From: Palsa-870 sp035937155
Lineage (GTDB): Bacteria > Chloroflexota > Dormibacteria > Dormibacterales > Dormibacteraceae
NCBI GenBank assembly: GCA_035937155.1
Contig: DASYVJ010000017.1
Span: forward strand, 28,984 to 92,983
Length of the DNA: 64,000 bases
Direction of reading: 5' to 3'
Shown here: piece after piece, positions 16,297 to 24,033 of the stretch
How the letters are laid out: the number at the start of each line of letters is the position of its first letter
How positions within the stretch are numbered: the first letter of the stretch is position 1
Program-made: the position numbers and the translations under genes
The notes under the pieces: model-generated
Seen by the model: only the letters and a program-made list of their open reading frames with translations
Databases searched by the model: none
Told to the model about the DNA's origin: nothing

Positions 16297-18068
16297 TGGA
16301 CATCCGGACCACGGGGGGCCCAGCGACCGCCGAGGAGATCGCGGCGGTCGACAGCGTGCTGGGCGACCCGGCATCGCTGTGGGAGGGAGGCGCGCGCCAG
16401 CCGGCTGATGACCACGTCGCTTTCGGCGGGCACGCCGCCCGGGCCCAGCGACCCCTGCTGTTGCCGGTACTGCACGCGATCCAGGACCGTGCAGGCTGGG
16501 TGAGCCGCGGCGCCCTCGAATACGCGTGCCGGAGGCTGTCAATCCCGCCTGCCGAGGCGTACGGCGTGGTCAGCTTCTACGGACGCTTTGCCCTGGAAGA
16601 GCGGCCTGCGCTGGCGCTCCACGTCTGCGACGACATCGCATGCAAATGCGCCGGGGCCGATGAGCTGTGCGCGGCGCTCGAGCAGTCGGTAGGCCCTGCA
16701 GGGAAGGCGTGGTCTCGCAGCCCGTGCCTCGGGCTCTGTGACCGTGCGCCGGCGGCGCTCGTCGAACGCGCCGGCGCAGACCATGAGGAACTGCAGGTCG
16801 CGCCGGTCACCATCGAGGCAGCGAACGAGATCCTGCGCGGTGGCGCGTGGCCGGAATCAATGCCCCTCTCCCCGAAAGGGCAAGGGGGATTGCTGCGACG
16901 GGTCGGCGCGGTGGACCCGGAAAGCATCGAAAGCTACCGCCAGCACGGGGGTTTTTCCGCGCTGCGGCGGGCGATCGAGCTGGGTCCTGAAGGCGTGATT
17001 CGCGAGGTGACCGTAGCGAAGCTCCTCGGCCGAGGCGGCGCGGCGTTTCCGACGGGGCGCAAGTGGGACTCGGTCGCCAAGGCGCCCGGCCGCCCTCACT
17101 ACCTCGTGTGCAACGCCGACGAGTCAGAGCCAGGAACCTTCAAGGACCGCGAGTTGATGGAACGTGATCCGTTCGCCGTAGTAGAAGCGATGACCATCGC
17201 GGCGTTTGCCACCGGATGCGATCGCGCATACCTCTACGTCCGAGGCGAGTACCCGCTGGCGAGGCGCCGGATCTTGAACGCTATCGAGCAGTCTCGCGCA
17301 CAAGGATTGCTCGATCTCGACATCGAGGTCCGGCGCGGCGCAGGGGCGTACATCTGCGGTGAGGAGACCGCGCTCTTCAACTCGATCGAAGGCAAAAGAG
17401 GCGAGCCACGCAACAAGCCGCCATTCCCCGTTCAGGTGGGTCTCTTCGGCAAGCCGACCCTCGTGAACAACGTCGAGACGCTTGTCAACTTGCTCGACAT
17501 CGTCGCCGGCGGCGGCGCCGCCTTTGCGGCGACCGGCACGCCCGAATCCACCGGCACTCGTCTTTTCTGCGTCTCGGGGCACGTCCGCGAGCCCGGGCTG
17601 TATGAACTGCCGATGGGCACCACGCTTCGTGCGCTGATCGACCTCGCCGGTGGCGTGCGCGAGAGGCGCACCCTGCAGGCGGTGCTCCTGGGTGGCGCGG
17701 CGGGATCGTTCGTGACCGAGAAGCAGCTCGACGTGCCGCTGAGCTTCGAGGGGACTCGCGCCATCGGCGCTACGCTCGGCTCCGGCGCGGTGATCGTGCT
17801 CGACGACACGGCCGACCTGAAGCAGATCCTGCTGCGCATCGCGCGCTTCTTCCGCGACGAGTCGTGCGGCCAGTGCGTGCCGTGCCGTGTGGGCACCGTG
17901 CGGCAGGAAGAGGTCCTTCACCGACTGCTCAGCGACCGCCGCGAAGAGTCCGACATCACCCTGCTCAGTGATATCGCCCAGGCCATGCGCGATGCGTCGA
18001 TCTGCGGGCTTGGCCAGACGGCCGCCAACGCGATCGCATCCGGGTTGGTCCAGCTCAAGGTGATCTAG
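16296..18068 (+). CDS. NuoE-NuoF fusion diaphorase subunit of formate dehydrogenase
   Basis: A fused NADH-oxidising module. Residues about 45-170 are NuoE-like, with thioredoxin-fold [2Fe-2S] ligands in VCDDIAC and CLGLC. Residues about 200-590 are NuoF-like: FMN/NAD region GRGGAAFPTGRKW, NADESEPGTFKDRELMERDP, GAYICGEETALFNSIEGKRG, and the [4Fe-4S] motif SCGQCVPCR with a final Cys in SICGLG. It would pass formate electrons to NAD. The GTG start overlaps the fdhA stop by one base. The linker (about residues 188-200, MPLSPKGQGG) is encoded by a G/C-rich palindrome resembling the intergenic repeats. Confidence 0.95.
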   Translation: MDIRTTGGPATAEEIAAVDSVLGDPASLWEGGARQPADDHVAFGGHAARAQRPLLLPVLHAIQDRAGWVSRGALEYACRRLSIPPAEAYGVVSFYGRFALEERPALALHVCDDIACKCAGADELCAALEQSVGPAGKAWSRSPCLGLCDRAPAALVERAGADHEELQVAPVTIEAANEILRGGAWPESMPLSPKGQGGLLRRVGAVDPESIESYRQHGGFSALRRAIELGPEGVIREVTVAKLLGRGGAAFPTGRKWDSVAKAPGRPHYLVCNADESEPGTFKDRELMERDPFAVVEAMTIAAFATGCDRAYLYVRGEYPLARRRILNAIEQSRAQGLLDLDIEVRRGAGAYICGEETALFNSIEGKRGEPRNKPPFPVQVGLFGKPTLVNNVETLVNLLDIVAGGGAAFAATGTPESTGTRLFCVSGHVREPGLYELPMGTTLRALIDLAGGVRERRTLQAVLLGGAAGSFVTEKQLDVPLSFEGTRAIGATLGSGAVIVLDDTADLKQILLRIARFFRDESCGQCVPCRVGTVRQEEVLHRLLSDRREESDITLLSDIAQAMRDASICGLGQTAANAIASGLVQLKVI

Positions 18069-18938
18069 TTGGCTGAACGAGTCTTTGTCGGCCTGCCAAA
18101 GCGGCTGGTGATGGTGAGCATCGATGGTCGGGAGATGGAGGTGCTCGAAGGCACTACGATCCTCGACGGGTGCCGGCAGCTTCGCATTGACACCCCGACG
18201 CTGTGCCAGCTCGAGACGCTGACGCCGGTCAACGTTTGCAGAGTTTGCGTCGTCGAGGTGGAGGGTTCGCGCGTGCTCGTCCCCGCGTGCTCGCGCAAGG
18301 TCGAGCCCGGGATGAAGATCCAGACGGACTCAAAGCGGGTCCGGCACAGCCGGCGGCTGGTGCTCGAGCTCCTGGCGTCGTCGGTTGACATGTCGCTGTG
18401 CTCGCCGCAGGTGCATGGCTGGATGACACGCTACGGTGCGACTCCGCAGCGCTTTGGCGCCAACGTCGCCACCGTGGCGCAGCCCGTGAAGGTCGACAAC
18501 GACCTCTACGTTCGCGACTACTCGCGCTGCATCCTCTGCTACAAGTGCGTCGAGGCCTGCGGCGTGGACGCGCAGAACACGTTCGCCATCGGCGTCGCCG
18601 GCCGTGGTTTCGACGCGCACATCTCGACGGAGTTCACCGTGCCGCTGCCGGAGTCGGCGTGCGTCTACTGCGGCAACTGCATCGGCGTATGTCCGACCGG
18701 CGCGCTGATGTTCAAGAGCGAGCACGACATGCGCCAGGCGGGCACATGGGACGAATCGCAGCAGACCGTGACCGAGACGGTGTGCCCTTACTGTGGCGTT
18801 GGCTGCATGCTCGAGCTTCACGTGCAGGACAACTCCATCGTGAAGGTCACGTCGCCGCTTGACCACAGCGTGACCGCCGGGCACCTGTGCGTGAAAGGGC
18901 GCTTTGGTTTCGAGTTCGTGCAGCGCCGCAAGGCCTGA
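18069..18938 (+). CDS. Formate dehydrogenase iron-sulfur subunit = N-terminal half of split FdhA
   Basis: A 289-residue iron-sulfur protein equivalent to the first third of a NuoG-type FdhA. Residues 1-80 are a [2Fe-2S] ferredoxin (PTLCQLETLTPVNVCRVC, VPACS). Next come two [4Fe-4S] motifs (CILCYKCVEAC, CVYCGNCIGVCPTG). The C-terminus is the MopB Fe4S4 domain (VCPYCGVGCMLELHV and LCVKGRFGFEFV), which normally begins the catalytic molybdopterin chain. The protein stops exactly where FdhA continues into the part encoded at 14389. The region equivalent to NuoG's His/Cys cluster is degenerate (LASSVDMSLC). TTG start directly after the fusion gene's stop. Confidence 0.93.
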   Translation: MAERVFVGLPKRLVMVSIDGREMEVLEGTTILDGCRQLRIDTPTLCQLETLTPVNVCRVCVVEVEGSRVLVPACSRKVEPGMKIQTDSKRVRHSRRLVLELLASSVDMSLCSPQVHGWMTRYGATPQRFGANVATVAQPVKVDNDLYVRDYSRCILCYKCVEACGVDAQNTFAIGVAGRGFDAHISTEFTVPLPESACVYCGNCIGVCPTGALMFKSEHDMRQAGTWDESQQTVTETVCPYCGVGCMLELHVQDNSIVKVTSPLDHSVTAGHLCVKGRFGFEFVQRRKA

Positions 18939-18949
18939 CAAGCTCGGAT

Positions 18950-18999
18950 CCCCCTATCCGGCGCTTCGCACCGACTTCCCCGACGAGCGGGGAAATGAA
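18950..18999. repeat. REP-like double-hairpin repeat, copy B
   Basis: After the end of the fdh operon. It has the same layout as copy A: C-run, CCGGCGCTTCGCACCG, then ACTTCCCC facing GGGGAAAT around a GACGAGC loop. It is followed at once by a strong terminator hairpin. Confidence 0.65.
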
Positions 19000-19030
19000 A
19001 AAGAGGCCGGGCGCGATGCCCGGCCTCTTT
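19000..19030. terminator. Strong bidirectional terminator hairpin
   Basis: AAAGAGGCCGGGC (19000-19012) and GCCCGGCCTCTTT (19018-19030) form a perfect 13-bp stem with a GCGAT loop; the A and T ends supply T-rich exits on both strands. It separates the forward formate dehydrogenase operon from the reverse-strand gene ending at 19053. Confidence 0.85.
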
Positions 19031-19052
19031 CGTTTGGAGGAAGTTCGGTTGG

Positions 19053-19625
19053 TTAGTCGTGCCCGCCGTGGTGCGAGCCACCTTCGGAGTGGTGTCCGCC
19101 AAATTCGGCAGCGAACGTCTTAGGCGATGCGCCGGCGCATTTGATCTCAGACGCGTCTTCTGGTCCGTCGGTGGCCTTCCGGGCAGTCTTCTCCGCCGCG
19201 TCTTCCGCGGGGCTTTCCGTTCCGTTGGCCTTCTCAGCAGCGTCCTCAGCCTTGTCGGCAGCCTTCTCGGCCGCGTCTTCGGTCTGGTCTGCGGCGACGC
19301 ACGGGTCGGCTGCTGCTGCGGCAGCGGCAGCGGCGGCCGCAGCCTGCTTGGCGGCAAGTTCCGCCTGCTCCGCCGCGATCTTGGCGGCGAGCTCAGCAGC
19401 CTCCTCGGCGTCGGTCGCCTGCTCAGTGCTAAGCGCGTTTGGCGCGGCGTCGGCCGTAAAGACTGGGAAGCTGGCCGCAACTTCCGCCTTCACGATGCTT
19501 CCGACGATCGAGTGACCGCTGGCGGTCGGCGTCGCATGTGCGAATACGGATGTGATCGCCAGGATGGCGCCCACGCCGGCTGCCGCGACGGCCACCCCGA
19601 TCTTGAACAGGTTGTTTTTCGGCAA
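19053..19625 (-). CDS. Membrane-anchored Ala/Glu-rich protein, paralogue 1, His-rich tail
   Basis: A protein I cannot assign. It starts at TTG 19625 behind an AGGAGG Shine-Dalgarno. The N-terminus PKNNLFKIGVAVAAAGVGAI is a signal anchor or signal peptide ending near VFAHATPTASG. Next comes a conserved segment (SIVGSIVKAEVAASFPVFT), then heptad-like Ala/Glu repeats (AAELAAKIAAEQAELAAKQ) ending in a poly-Ala stretch and DPC. Further repeats of AAEKA type follow, then a second Cys (IKCAG) and a histidine-rich tail (GGHHSEGGSHHGGHD) that could bind metal. It is a tandem duplicate of the next gene and lies downstream of an ECF sigma operon that may control it. Confidence 0.7.
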   Translation of the reverse strand: MPKNNLFKIGVAVAAAGVGAILAITSVFAHATPTASGHSIVGSIVKAEVAASFPVFTADAAPNALSTEQATDAEEAAELAAKIAAEQAELAAKQAAAAAAAAAAAADPCVAADQTEDAAEKAADKAEDAAEKANGTESPAEDAAEKTARKATDGPEDASEIKCAGASPKTFAAEFGGHHSEGGSHHGGHD

Positions 19626-19692
19626 CTCTTGCCCTCCTTGGTTACGGACTGAATGCCTATTAACGTCTGGCCGGAAGGAAGTCGGAAGTCCG

Positions 19693-20097
19693 CTAGTCGC
19701 CGCCCTGGTCGTGTCCCTGGTCGCTGTTGCCGGCCTGGTTGTCGACGTCACCTTCCTGCTGGTCGTCCGTGTTCTCGTCCTGCTGCTCGGCGGCCAGTTC
19801 CGCAGCCTCGGCGGCCTGCTTGGCGGCAAGCTCTGCCTGCTGGGCCGCAAGTGCGGCAGCAAGCTCGGCAGCCTCCTCAGTGTCCATCGCCTGCTCGTCC
19901 GTGATCGTGTTCGGCGCCGTGTCGGCGGTGAACACCGGGAAGCTGGCGGCAACTTCAGCCTTGACGATGCTTCCGACTATCGAGTGACCGCTCGCGGTTG
20001 GGGCCGAGTGGGCGAACACAGACGTGATCGCCAGGACGGCGCCCACAGCGGCGGCCGCCGTGGCCACCCCGATCTTGAACAGGTTGTTTCTTGGCAA
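19693..20097 (-). CDS. Membrane-anchored Ala/Glu-rich protein, paralogue 2, acidic tail
   Basis: A close relative of the preceding entry, 134 residues from TTG 20097, which is preceded by AAGGAGG. The first 65 residues are nearly the same in both (PRNNLFKIGV, AITSVFAHSAPTASGHSIVG, SIVKAEVAASFPVFTAD). After a similar Ala/Glu coiled-coil-like stretch (AAELAAALAAQQAELAAKQ) it diverges into an acidic, Asn/Gln/Asp-rich tail (EGDVDNQAGNSDQGHDQGGD) instead of the His-rich one. The upstream regions of the two genes are also alike, so the duplication included the leader. Function unknown; envelope or extracytoplasmic location is inferred. Confidence 0.7.
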   Translation of the reverse strand: MPRNNLFKIGVATAAAAVGAVLAITSVFAHSAPTASGHSIVGSIVKAEVAASFPVFTADTAPNTITDEQAMDTEEAAELAAALAAQQAELAAKQAAEAAELAAEQQDENTDDQQEGDVDNQAGNSDQGHDQGGD

Positions 20098-20165
20098 GTT
20101 ATGCCTCCTTGATGGCGGCTGGGAATACTTAGTAACGCCCGGTCGACCGAGAGTCGGAAGCGTCT

Positions 20166-20696
20166 CTAGTTGCCGTCTCGGCTGTGCGAGTGCCTGTCGG
20201 AGCTCCGCGTCGAGTTCGTGGTTCCCGTTCCCCAATGACCGTTCCACTGGCTCGATGAGTCCGTGGGTTCGGGTCGGGGTGAGTCCTCCGGCTGCTCCGA
20301 ACGATCGGGAGTGGGCGAGGCGCCGTGCTGGGGCTGATGCGTGGGCACCGCAGCCGGAGCAGCGGGGGCGCTTCGCGCTGGATTGGCCGGGGCCTGTTCA
20401 GGTGCCGGTTGGGGGCTGGGAATTGCTTCTGGCGCGTGCCGTACCGACTGGATGGTCGATGCCGCGTGTTGAGTCCAAACGACCGGGTTGGGGCTTCCTG
20501 TGGTGGCGGTCGCGGTAAGCGCCAGCAGGACCACCATCGTTGCCGCGAGCAGGAAAGGCGCAACGCGCCATGGCCTGGCCCGGCCCATCGACGCGGACGC
20601 GTAGCGCGGCAGGGAGGCTGGGGGGGTAACCCGGTCGAGGGCGGCTTTCAAGCGCCATGCGAAAACCGGGTTCAACGGATCGTGCTCATTACTCAT
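20166..20696 (-). CDS. Single-pass membrane protein, putative anti-sigma partner
   Basis: A 176-residue protein starting at ATG 20696, overlapping the end of the sigma factor gene by 8 bases, which implies translational coupling. The short N-terminal region (NPVFAWRLKAALDRVTPP) would be cytoplasmic, then one transmembrane helix (VAPFLLAATMVVLLALTATA), then a long Pro/Ala/Ser/Gln-rich extracytoplasmic tail. This is the layout of many membrane anti-sigma factors, but I see no HxxxCxxC zinc motif, so the role is inferred from position. The tail's low complexity gives no catalytic clue. Confidence 0.65.
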   Translation of the reverse strand: MSNEHDPLNPVFAWRLKAALDRVTPPASLPRYASASMGRARPWRVAPFLLAATMVVLLALTATATTGSPNPVVWTQHAASTIQSVRHAPEAIPSPQPAPEQAPANPARSAPAAPAAVPTHQPQHGASPTPDRSEQPEDSPRPEPTDSSSQWNGHWGTGTTNSTRSSDRHSHSRDGN

Positions 20697-21285
20697 ACGA
20701 ACTCGTGTCCTCTTCAGAAGACAACGCTGCTCTGGCGTCAAGTGAGAAGGCACGCTGCGAAGATTCCTCGAGCAGCGGTCGCAAACGCGCGGCAGCCTGG
20801 CTCAAGCGGGTCCCGATTGTGCGTTCCGACACGCCAAGCGCTGCGGCGATCTCCCGGTTGTTGTAGCCGTGGTAGTGACGCAGCACGATCGCCGCGGCGA
20901 GCTTGGGTGGTATCGAGCGCAGGGCGTTCAGCAGGTCAGGCTTGGTCACCAGATGTGCGGGGTCGACCGATGCCGCAGGCCGGCCCAGGCGCCGCAGCAG
21001 CTCACCGACTGAACGCAGCCGCGCGCTCCGCCGGTACGAGATCGCCCGGTTGACAGCTATGCGGTGGATCCAGGCCTCCGCGGGTGCGTCGGGGCGCCAG
21101 CGCTTCCAGGCCTGGAAGGCCTTGACGAAGGCTTCCTGAGCGCAGTCCTCGGCATCGGCGGGATCGTCCAGGATCGCCACCAGCGTCCGGTAGACGCGTG
21201 GATAAGCGCTCCGGTAGAGGCGATCGAAGTCCTCTCGTGAGCCCGGCCTGTACGTGTCTTGCCCGCGATCGGGCACCCCAAGCAC
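20689..21285 (-). CDS. ECF-type RNA polymerase sigma factor
   Basis: A 198-residue extracytoplasmic-function sigma factor. Region 2 is visible as FDRLYRSAYPRVYRTLVAIL, then DAEDCAQEAFVKAFQAW and WIHRIAVNRAISYRRS; region 4 as IPPKLAAAIVLRHYHGYNNR with the HTH EIAAALGVSERTIGTRLSQA. GTG 21285 is taken as the start; it is preceded by TATACG and may be leaderless. It forms an operon with the membrane protein that follows, and the two anchored paralogues downstream are candidate targets. The inducing signal is unknown. Confidence 0.9.
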   Translation of the reverse strand: MLGVPDRGQDTYRPGSREDFDRLYRSAYPRVYRTLVAILDDPADAEDCAQEAFVKAFQAWKRWRPDAPAEAWIHRIAVNRAISYRRSARLRSVGELLRRLGRPAASVDPAHLVTKPDLLNALRSIPPKLAAAIVLRHYHGYNNREIAAALGVSERTIGTRLSQAAARLRPLLEESSQRAFSLDARAALSSEEDTSSYE

Positions 21286-21346
21286 GTTTCGTATAACGGC
21301 AAAGGGTACCCATCCCGGTCGTTCAGCGCCGTGGAAGGCGCCGGAC

Positions 21347-21352
21347 TAGAGT
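21347..21352 (+). promoter_or_regulatory. -10 box of probable leaderless promoter
   Basis: TAGAGT lies six bases before the GTG at 21359, the same spacing as at 12529 and 41959. It supports GTG 21359 rather than TTG 21353 as the start of the HhH-GPD gene. Confidence 0.5.
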
Positions 21353-21358
21353 TTGAGG

Positions 21359-21907
21359 GTGCCCATCGTCTGGACGGACAACCCTGCCGCCAATGAACTC
21401 CTTGAAACCGATCCGCTCGCCCTCCTCATCGGGCTCGTGCTGGACCAGCAGGTCAAGATGGAAAAGGCGTTCGCGGGCCCGTACGAGCTGAAGCGCCGGC
21501 TCGGGCATCTCGACGTGAGGAAGATCGCATCGATGGACCCCGACAAATTGGGCGCTGCGTTCCGCGAGCGCCCTGCCCTGCACCGGTTCCCCGGCAGCAT
21601 GGCCACCCGCGTCCAGGCCTTGTGCCAGGCGATCGTCAAGGACTATGCAGGCGACGCGGGCTCCGTGTGGAAGGACGCGCGCGACGGGGACGACCTGGCG
21701 GCACGGATCAAGAAGCTGCCGGGCTTTGGAGATATGAAAGTCAAGATCCTGGTCGCGATCCTGGCCAAAAAGTTCGGCGTCAAGCCACGCGGCTGGGAGA
21801 AGCACGCGGCCTCGTGGCACACGGTTGCGGACGTGGATTCGGTCGAGACGATGGCGCAGGCGCGTGAGGTGAAGCGGGCGATGAAAGCGGAGAAGGCGGA
21901 GAAGTAG
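21359..21907 (+). CDS. HhH-GPD family base-excision repair-like protein
   Basis: A 182-residue protein with the helix-hairpin-helix GPD layout. LLIGLVLDQQVKMEKAFAGP is the conserved helix of the uncharacterised HhH-GPD family; the hairpin is in LAARIKKLPGFGDMKVKIL. It ends in a Lys/Glu-rich tail. Relatives include DNA glycosylases, but I cannot point to a catalytic Asp or Lys with certainty, so glycosylase activity is only inferred. It is divergent from the ECF sigma gene and just upstream of the trp operon, from which it is separated by a REP-like repeat. Confidence 0.8.
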   Translation: MPIVWTDNPAANELLETDPLALLIGLVLDQQVKMEKAFAGPYELKRRLGHLDVRKIASMDPDKLGAAFRERPALHRFPGSMATRVQALCQAIVKDYAGDAGSVWKDARDGDDLAARIKKLPGFGDMKVKILVAILAKKFGVKPRGWEKHAASWHTVADVDSVETMAQAREVKRAMKAEKAEK

Positions 21908-21921
21908 TCCGATAGGGGGAG

Positions 21922-21971
21922 TCCCCCCATCCGGCGCTTCGCGCCGACTTCCCCCTGCGGGGGGAAGTAAC
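21922..21971. repeat. REP-like double-hairpin repeat, copy C
   Basis: CGGCGC-TTC-GCGCCG forms the first hairpin and ACTTCCCCC (21947-21955) pairs with GGGGGAAGT (21960-21968) to form the second. It lies between the HhH gene and trpE. I see no Trp-rich leader peptide or antiterminator pair here, so I do not call a trp attenuator. Confidence 0.7.
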
Positions 21972-22045
21972 ACCCCTTTTCTGCTAGGGTTTGGCATCCG
22001 GCGCGGCCGCAGTGAGCTGCGCGGATGGATCTAGAGGAGACGAGC

Positions 22046-23464
22046 TTGCAGATGAGAGATTGCATACCCACCCGGGAAGAAGCCCGGGCGCTGGCCGCAG
22101 ACCATGCCCTCATCCCGGTGTACCGGGAGGTCCTGGCCGACATGCTCACCCCGGTCCGCGCTTACTCGCTTTTGTGCCCGCCGGGGACTCCCGGCTTCCT
22201 GCTCGAGAGCGTTGAGGGTGGCGAGCGACTGGCGCGCTACTCCTTCATCGGGTTCCAACCCAACCCGCTCGAGCTCGCCGCCAGCGACCCTCTCGCCGCG
22301 CTGAGATCTGTCGCCGCCGAGGTCACTGCGCCGGTGAAAGGCATACCGCGGTTCCACGGTGGCGCAGTCGGCTATCTCGGCTACGAGACCGCCCGGCACT
22401 TCGAGCGGCTGCCCGTCGCAGCGGGTCCGCCGCCCCCGATGCCGGAAAGCGCGTTCCTGCGGGCGGACGATCTGGCGGTCTTCGACCACGTCACGCGCAG
22501 GCTCAAGCTCCTGACCATCCACCGGCCTGACCGCGAGCACTACGACGCCGCGGTGGGCCGGATCGACGAGATGGAGAAGCACCTTGCGTCTGACCAGGTG
22601 GCTTCCTTCACGCGCGGCGCGGACGGGACGCGCTGGGAGTCCAACGTCTCCAAGGGCCAGTACGAGGCGATGGTCGACGCGGCGCGGGAGCACATCCTCG
22701 CCGGCGACGCTTTTCAGATCGTCGTGTCGCAGCGCTACCGCAAGCCGCTCGATGCCAGCCCGTTCGACGTCTATCGCTGCCTGCGCGCGATCAACCCTTC
22801 ACCGTATATGTACTTCCTTTCGTTAGGGGGCGATCGCCACGTCGTCGGCACATCACCCGAGAAGCTCATCCAGGTCGAAGGCAAGCGTGTCGAGACGCGG
22901 CCGCTCGCGGGCACGCGCAGAAGGGGCGCCGATCCCGCCGAGGACGTGAGGCTCGAGAAGGAGCTGCTCAGCGATCTCAAGGAGCGAGCCGAGCACGTGA
23001 TGCTGGTCGACCTCGGCCGCAACGACGTGGGCCGGGTCGCGCGGCCGGGCACGGTGAAGGTGGATCGGCTGATGGAGGTCGAGCGCTACTCGCACGTTAT
23101 GCATATCTCCTCGACAGTCAGCGGGCAGCTGCGCGACGGGTACACGTCGATCGACGCGCTGCGCGCGGCCTTCCCCGCCGGCACTGTGTCCGGCGCGCCG
23201 AAGATTCGCGCGATGGAGGTGATCGCCGAGCTGGAGCCGGATCAGCGCGGCGTGTATGCCGGCTCGCTGGGCTACGTGGGCTTCGGCGGCAACCTCGACA
23301 TGGCGATCACGCTACGTACCGTGGTGGTCGCGGAAGGAACCGCTTACGTGCAGGTGGGCGCGGGCATCGTGGCCGATTCGCGCCCTGAGCGCGAGTTCGA
23401 GGAGACGGGGGAGAAGGCGGCCCCGATGTTCAAGGCGATCGAGATGGCGGAGGAGATGTCGTGA
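22046..23464 (+). CDS. trpE: Anthranilate synthase component I
   Basis: This subunit makes anthranilate from chorismate with TrpG, the first step of tryptophan synthesis. The chorismate-binding domain shows DAFQIVVSQRY, NPSPYMYFLSLG, GTSPEKLIQVEG, TRPLAGTRRRG, LVDLGRNDVGRVARPGTVKV and the C-terminal FPAGTVSGAPKIRAMEVI. The N-terminal LLESVEGGERLARYSFIG, part of the regulatory Trp-binding region, is present, so feedback inhibition is likely. TTG 22046 is six bases after GAGGAG; ATG 22052 and ATG 22025 are alternatives. It heads a tightly coupled aromatic operon. Confidence 0.96.
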   Translation: MQMRDCIPTREEARALAADHALIPVYREVLADMLTPVRAYSLLCPPGTPGFLLESVEGGERLARYSFIGFQPNPLELAASDPLAALRSVAAEVTAPVKGIPRFHGGAVGYLGYETARHFERLPVAAGPPPPMPESAFLRADDLAVFDHVTRRLKLLTIHRPDREHYDAAVGRIDEMEKHLASDQVASFTRGADGTRWESNVSKGQYEAMVDAAREHILAGDAFQIVVSQRYRKPLDASPFDVYRCLRAINPSPYMYFLSLGGDRHVVGTSPEKLIQVEGKRVETRPLAGTRRRGADPAEDVRLEKELLSDLKERAEHVMLVDLGRNDVGRVARPGTVKVDRLMEVERYSHVMHISSTVSGQLRDGYTSIDALRAAFPAGTVSGAPKIRAMEVIAELEPDQRGVYAGSLGYVGFGGNLDMAITLRTVVVAEGTAYVQVGAGIVADSRPEREFEETGEKAAPMFKAIEMAEEMS

Positions 23465-24033
23465 TCGCGGTCGTCGACAACTACGACTCGTTCACTTACA
23501 ACCTGGTGCAGTACCTGGGCGAGCTCGGCGTCGAGCCGCGCGTGTTCCGCAACGACGAGGTGACGGTGGAGGAGCTCGGCGCGTTCGACGGCATCGTCAT
23601 CTCGCCTGGCCCGGGAACGCCTGACGACGCGGGCGTTTCGACGCAAGCGATCCGCGAGCTGACCGGGAAGCTCGCTATCCTCGGCGTGTGTCTGGGGCAC
23701 CAGTGCCTCGGCCAAGCGTTCGGCGGCCGGGTGGTACGCAACGAGCCGGCGCATGGCAAGACCTCGTGGATCAGGCACGACAACTCCGGCGTGCTCGCCG
23801 GTGTCACCGATCCTTTCGAGGCGACGCGCTACCACTCGCTCGTCGTCGAGCGCGCCTCCGTGCCTGATGAGCTCGTCATCACGGCCTGGACGCCGGACGG
23901 AACGGTGATGGGGCTGCGCCACATCAAGCACCCGACGTATGGCGTCCAGTTTCACCCCGAGTCGGTCCTGACCACGGAAGGCAAGAAGATCCTCGGCAAC
24001 TTCGTCCGGCGGGCGGCGAGGGTCACGGCGTGA
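23461..24033 (+). CDS. trpG: Anthranilate synthase component II (glutamine amidotransferase)
   Basis: A class I glutamine amidotransferase that supplies ammonia to TrpE, possibly also to aminodeoxychorismate synthase. It begins VDNYDSFTYNLVQYLGELG. The nucleophile is in LGVCLGHQCLGQAFGG, and the catalytic His and Glu are in YGVQFHPESVLT. Its 190 residues are standard. GTG start with a GTGA overlap with trpE. No separate pabA is visible in the window. Confidence 0.96.
   Translation: MIAVVDNYDSFTYNLVQYLGELGVEPRVFRNDEVTVEELGAFDGIVISPGPGTPDDAGVSTQAIRELTGKLAILGVCLGHQCLGQAFGGRVVRNEPAHGKTSWIRHDNSGVLAGVTDPFEATRYHSLVVERASVPDELVITAWTPDGTVMGLRHIKHPTYGVQFHPESVLTTEGKKILGNFVRRAARVTA

Noticed and set aside
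19626..19952. Reading paralogue 1 as a 299-residue protein extending over paralogue 2
   Set aside because: The extension is a shadow of paralogue 2; the AGGAGG-TTG at 19625 starts the conserved anchor sequence.
21908..22045. trp attenuator or leader peptide upstream of trpE
   Set aside because: No short frame with Trp codons, no alternative hairpins with a U-tract; the only structure is the dispersed repeat.
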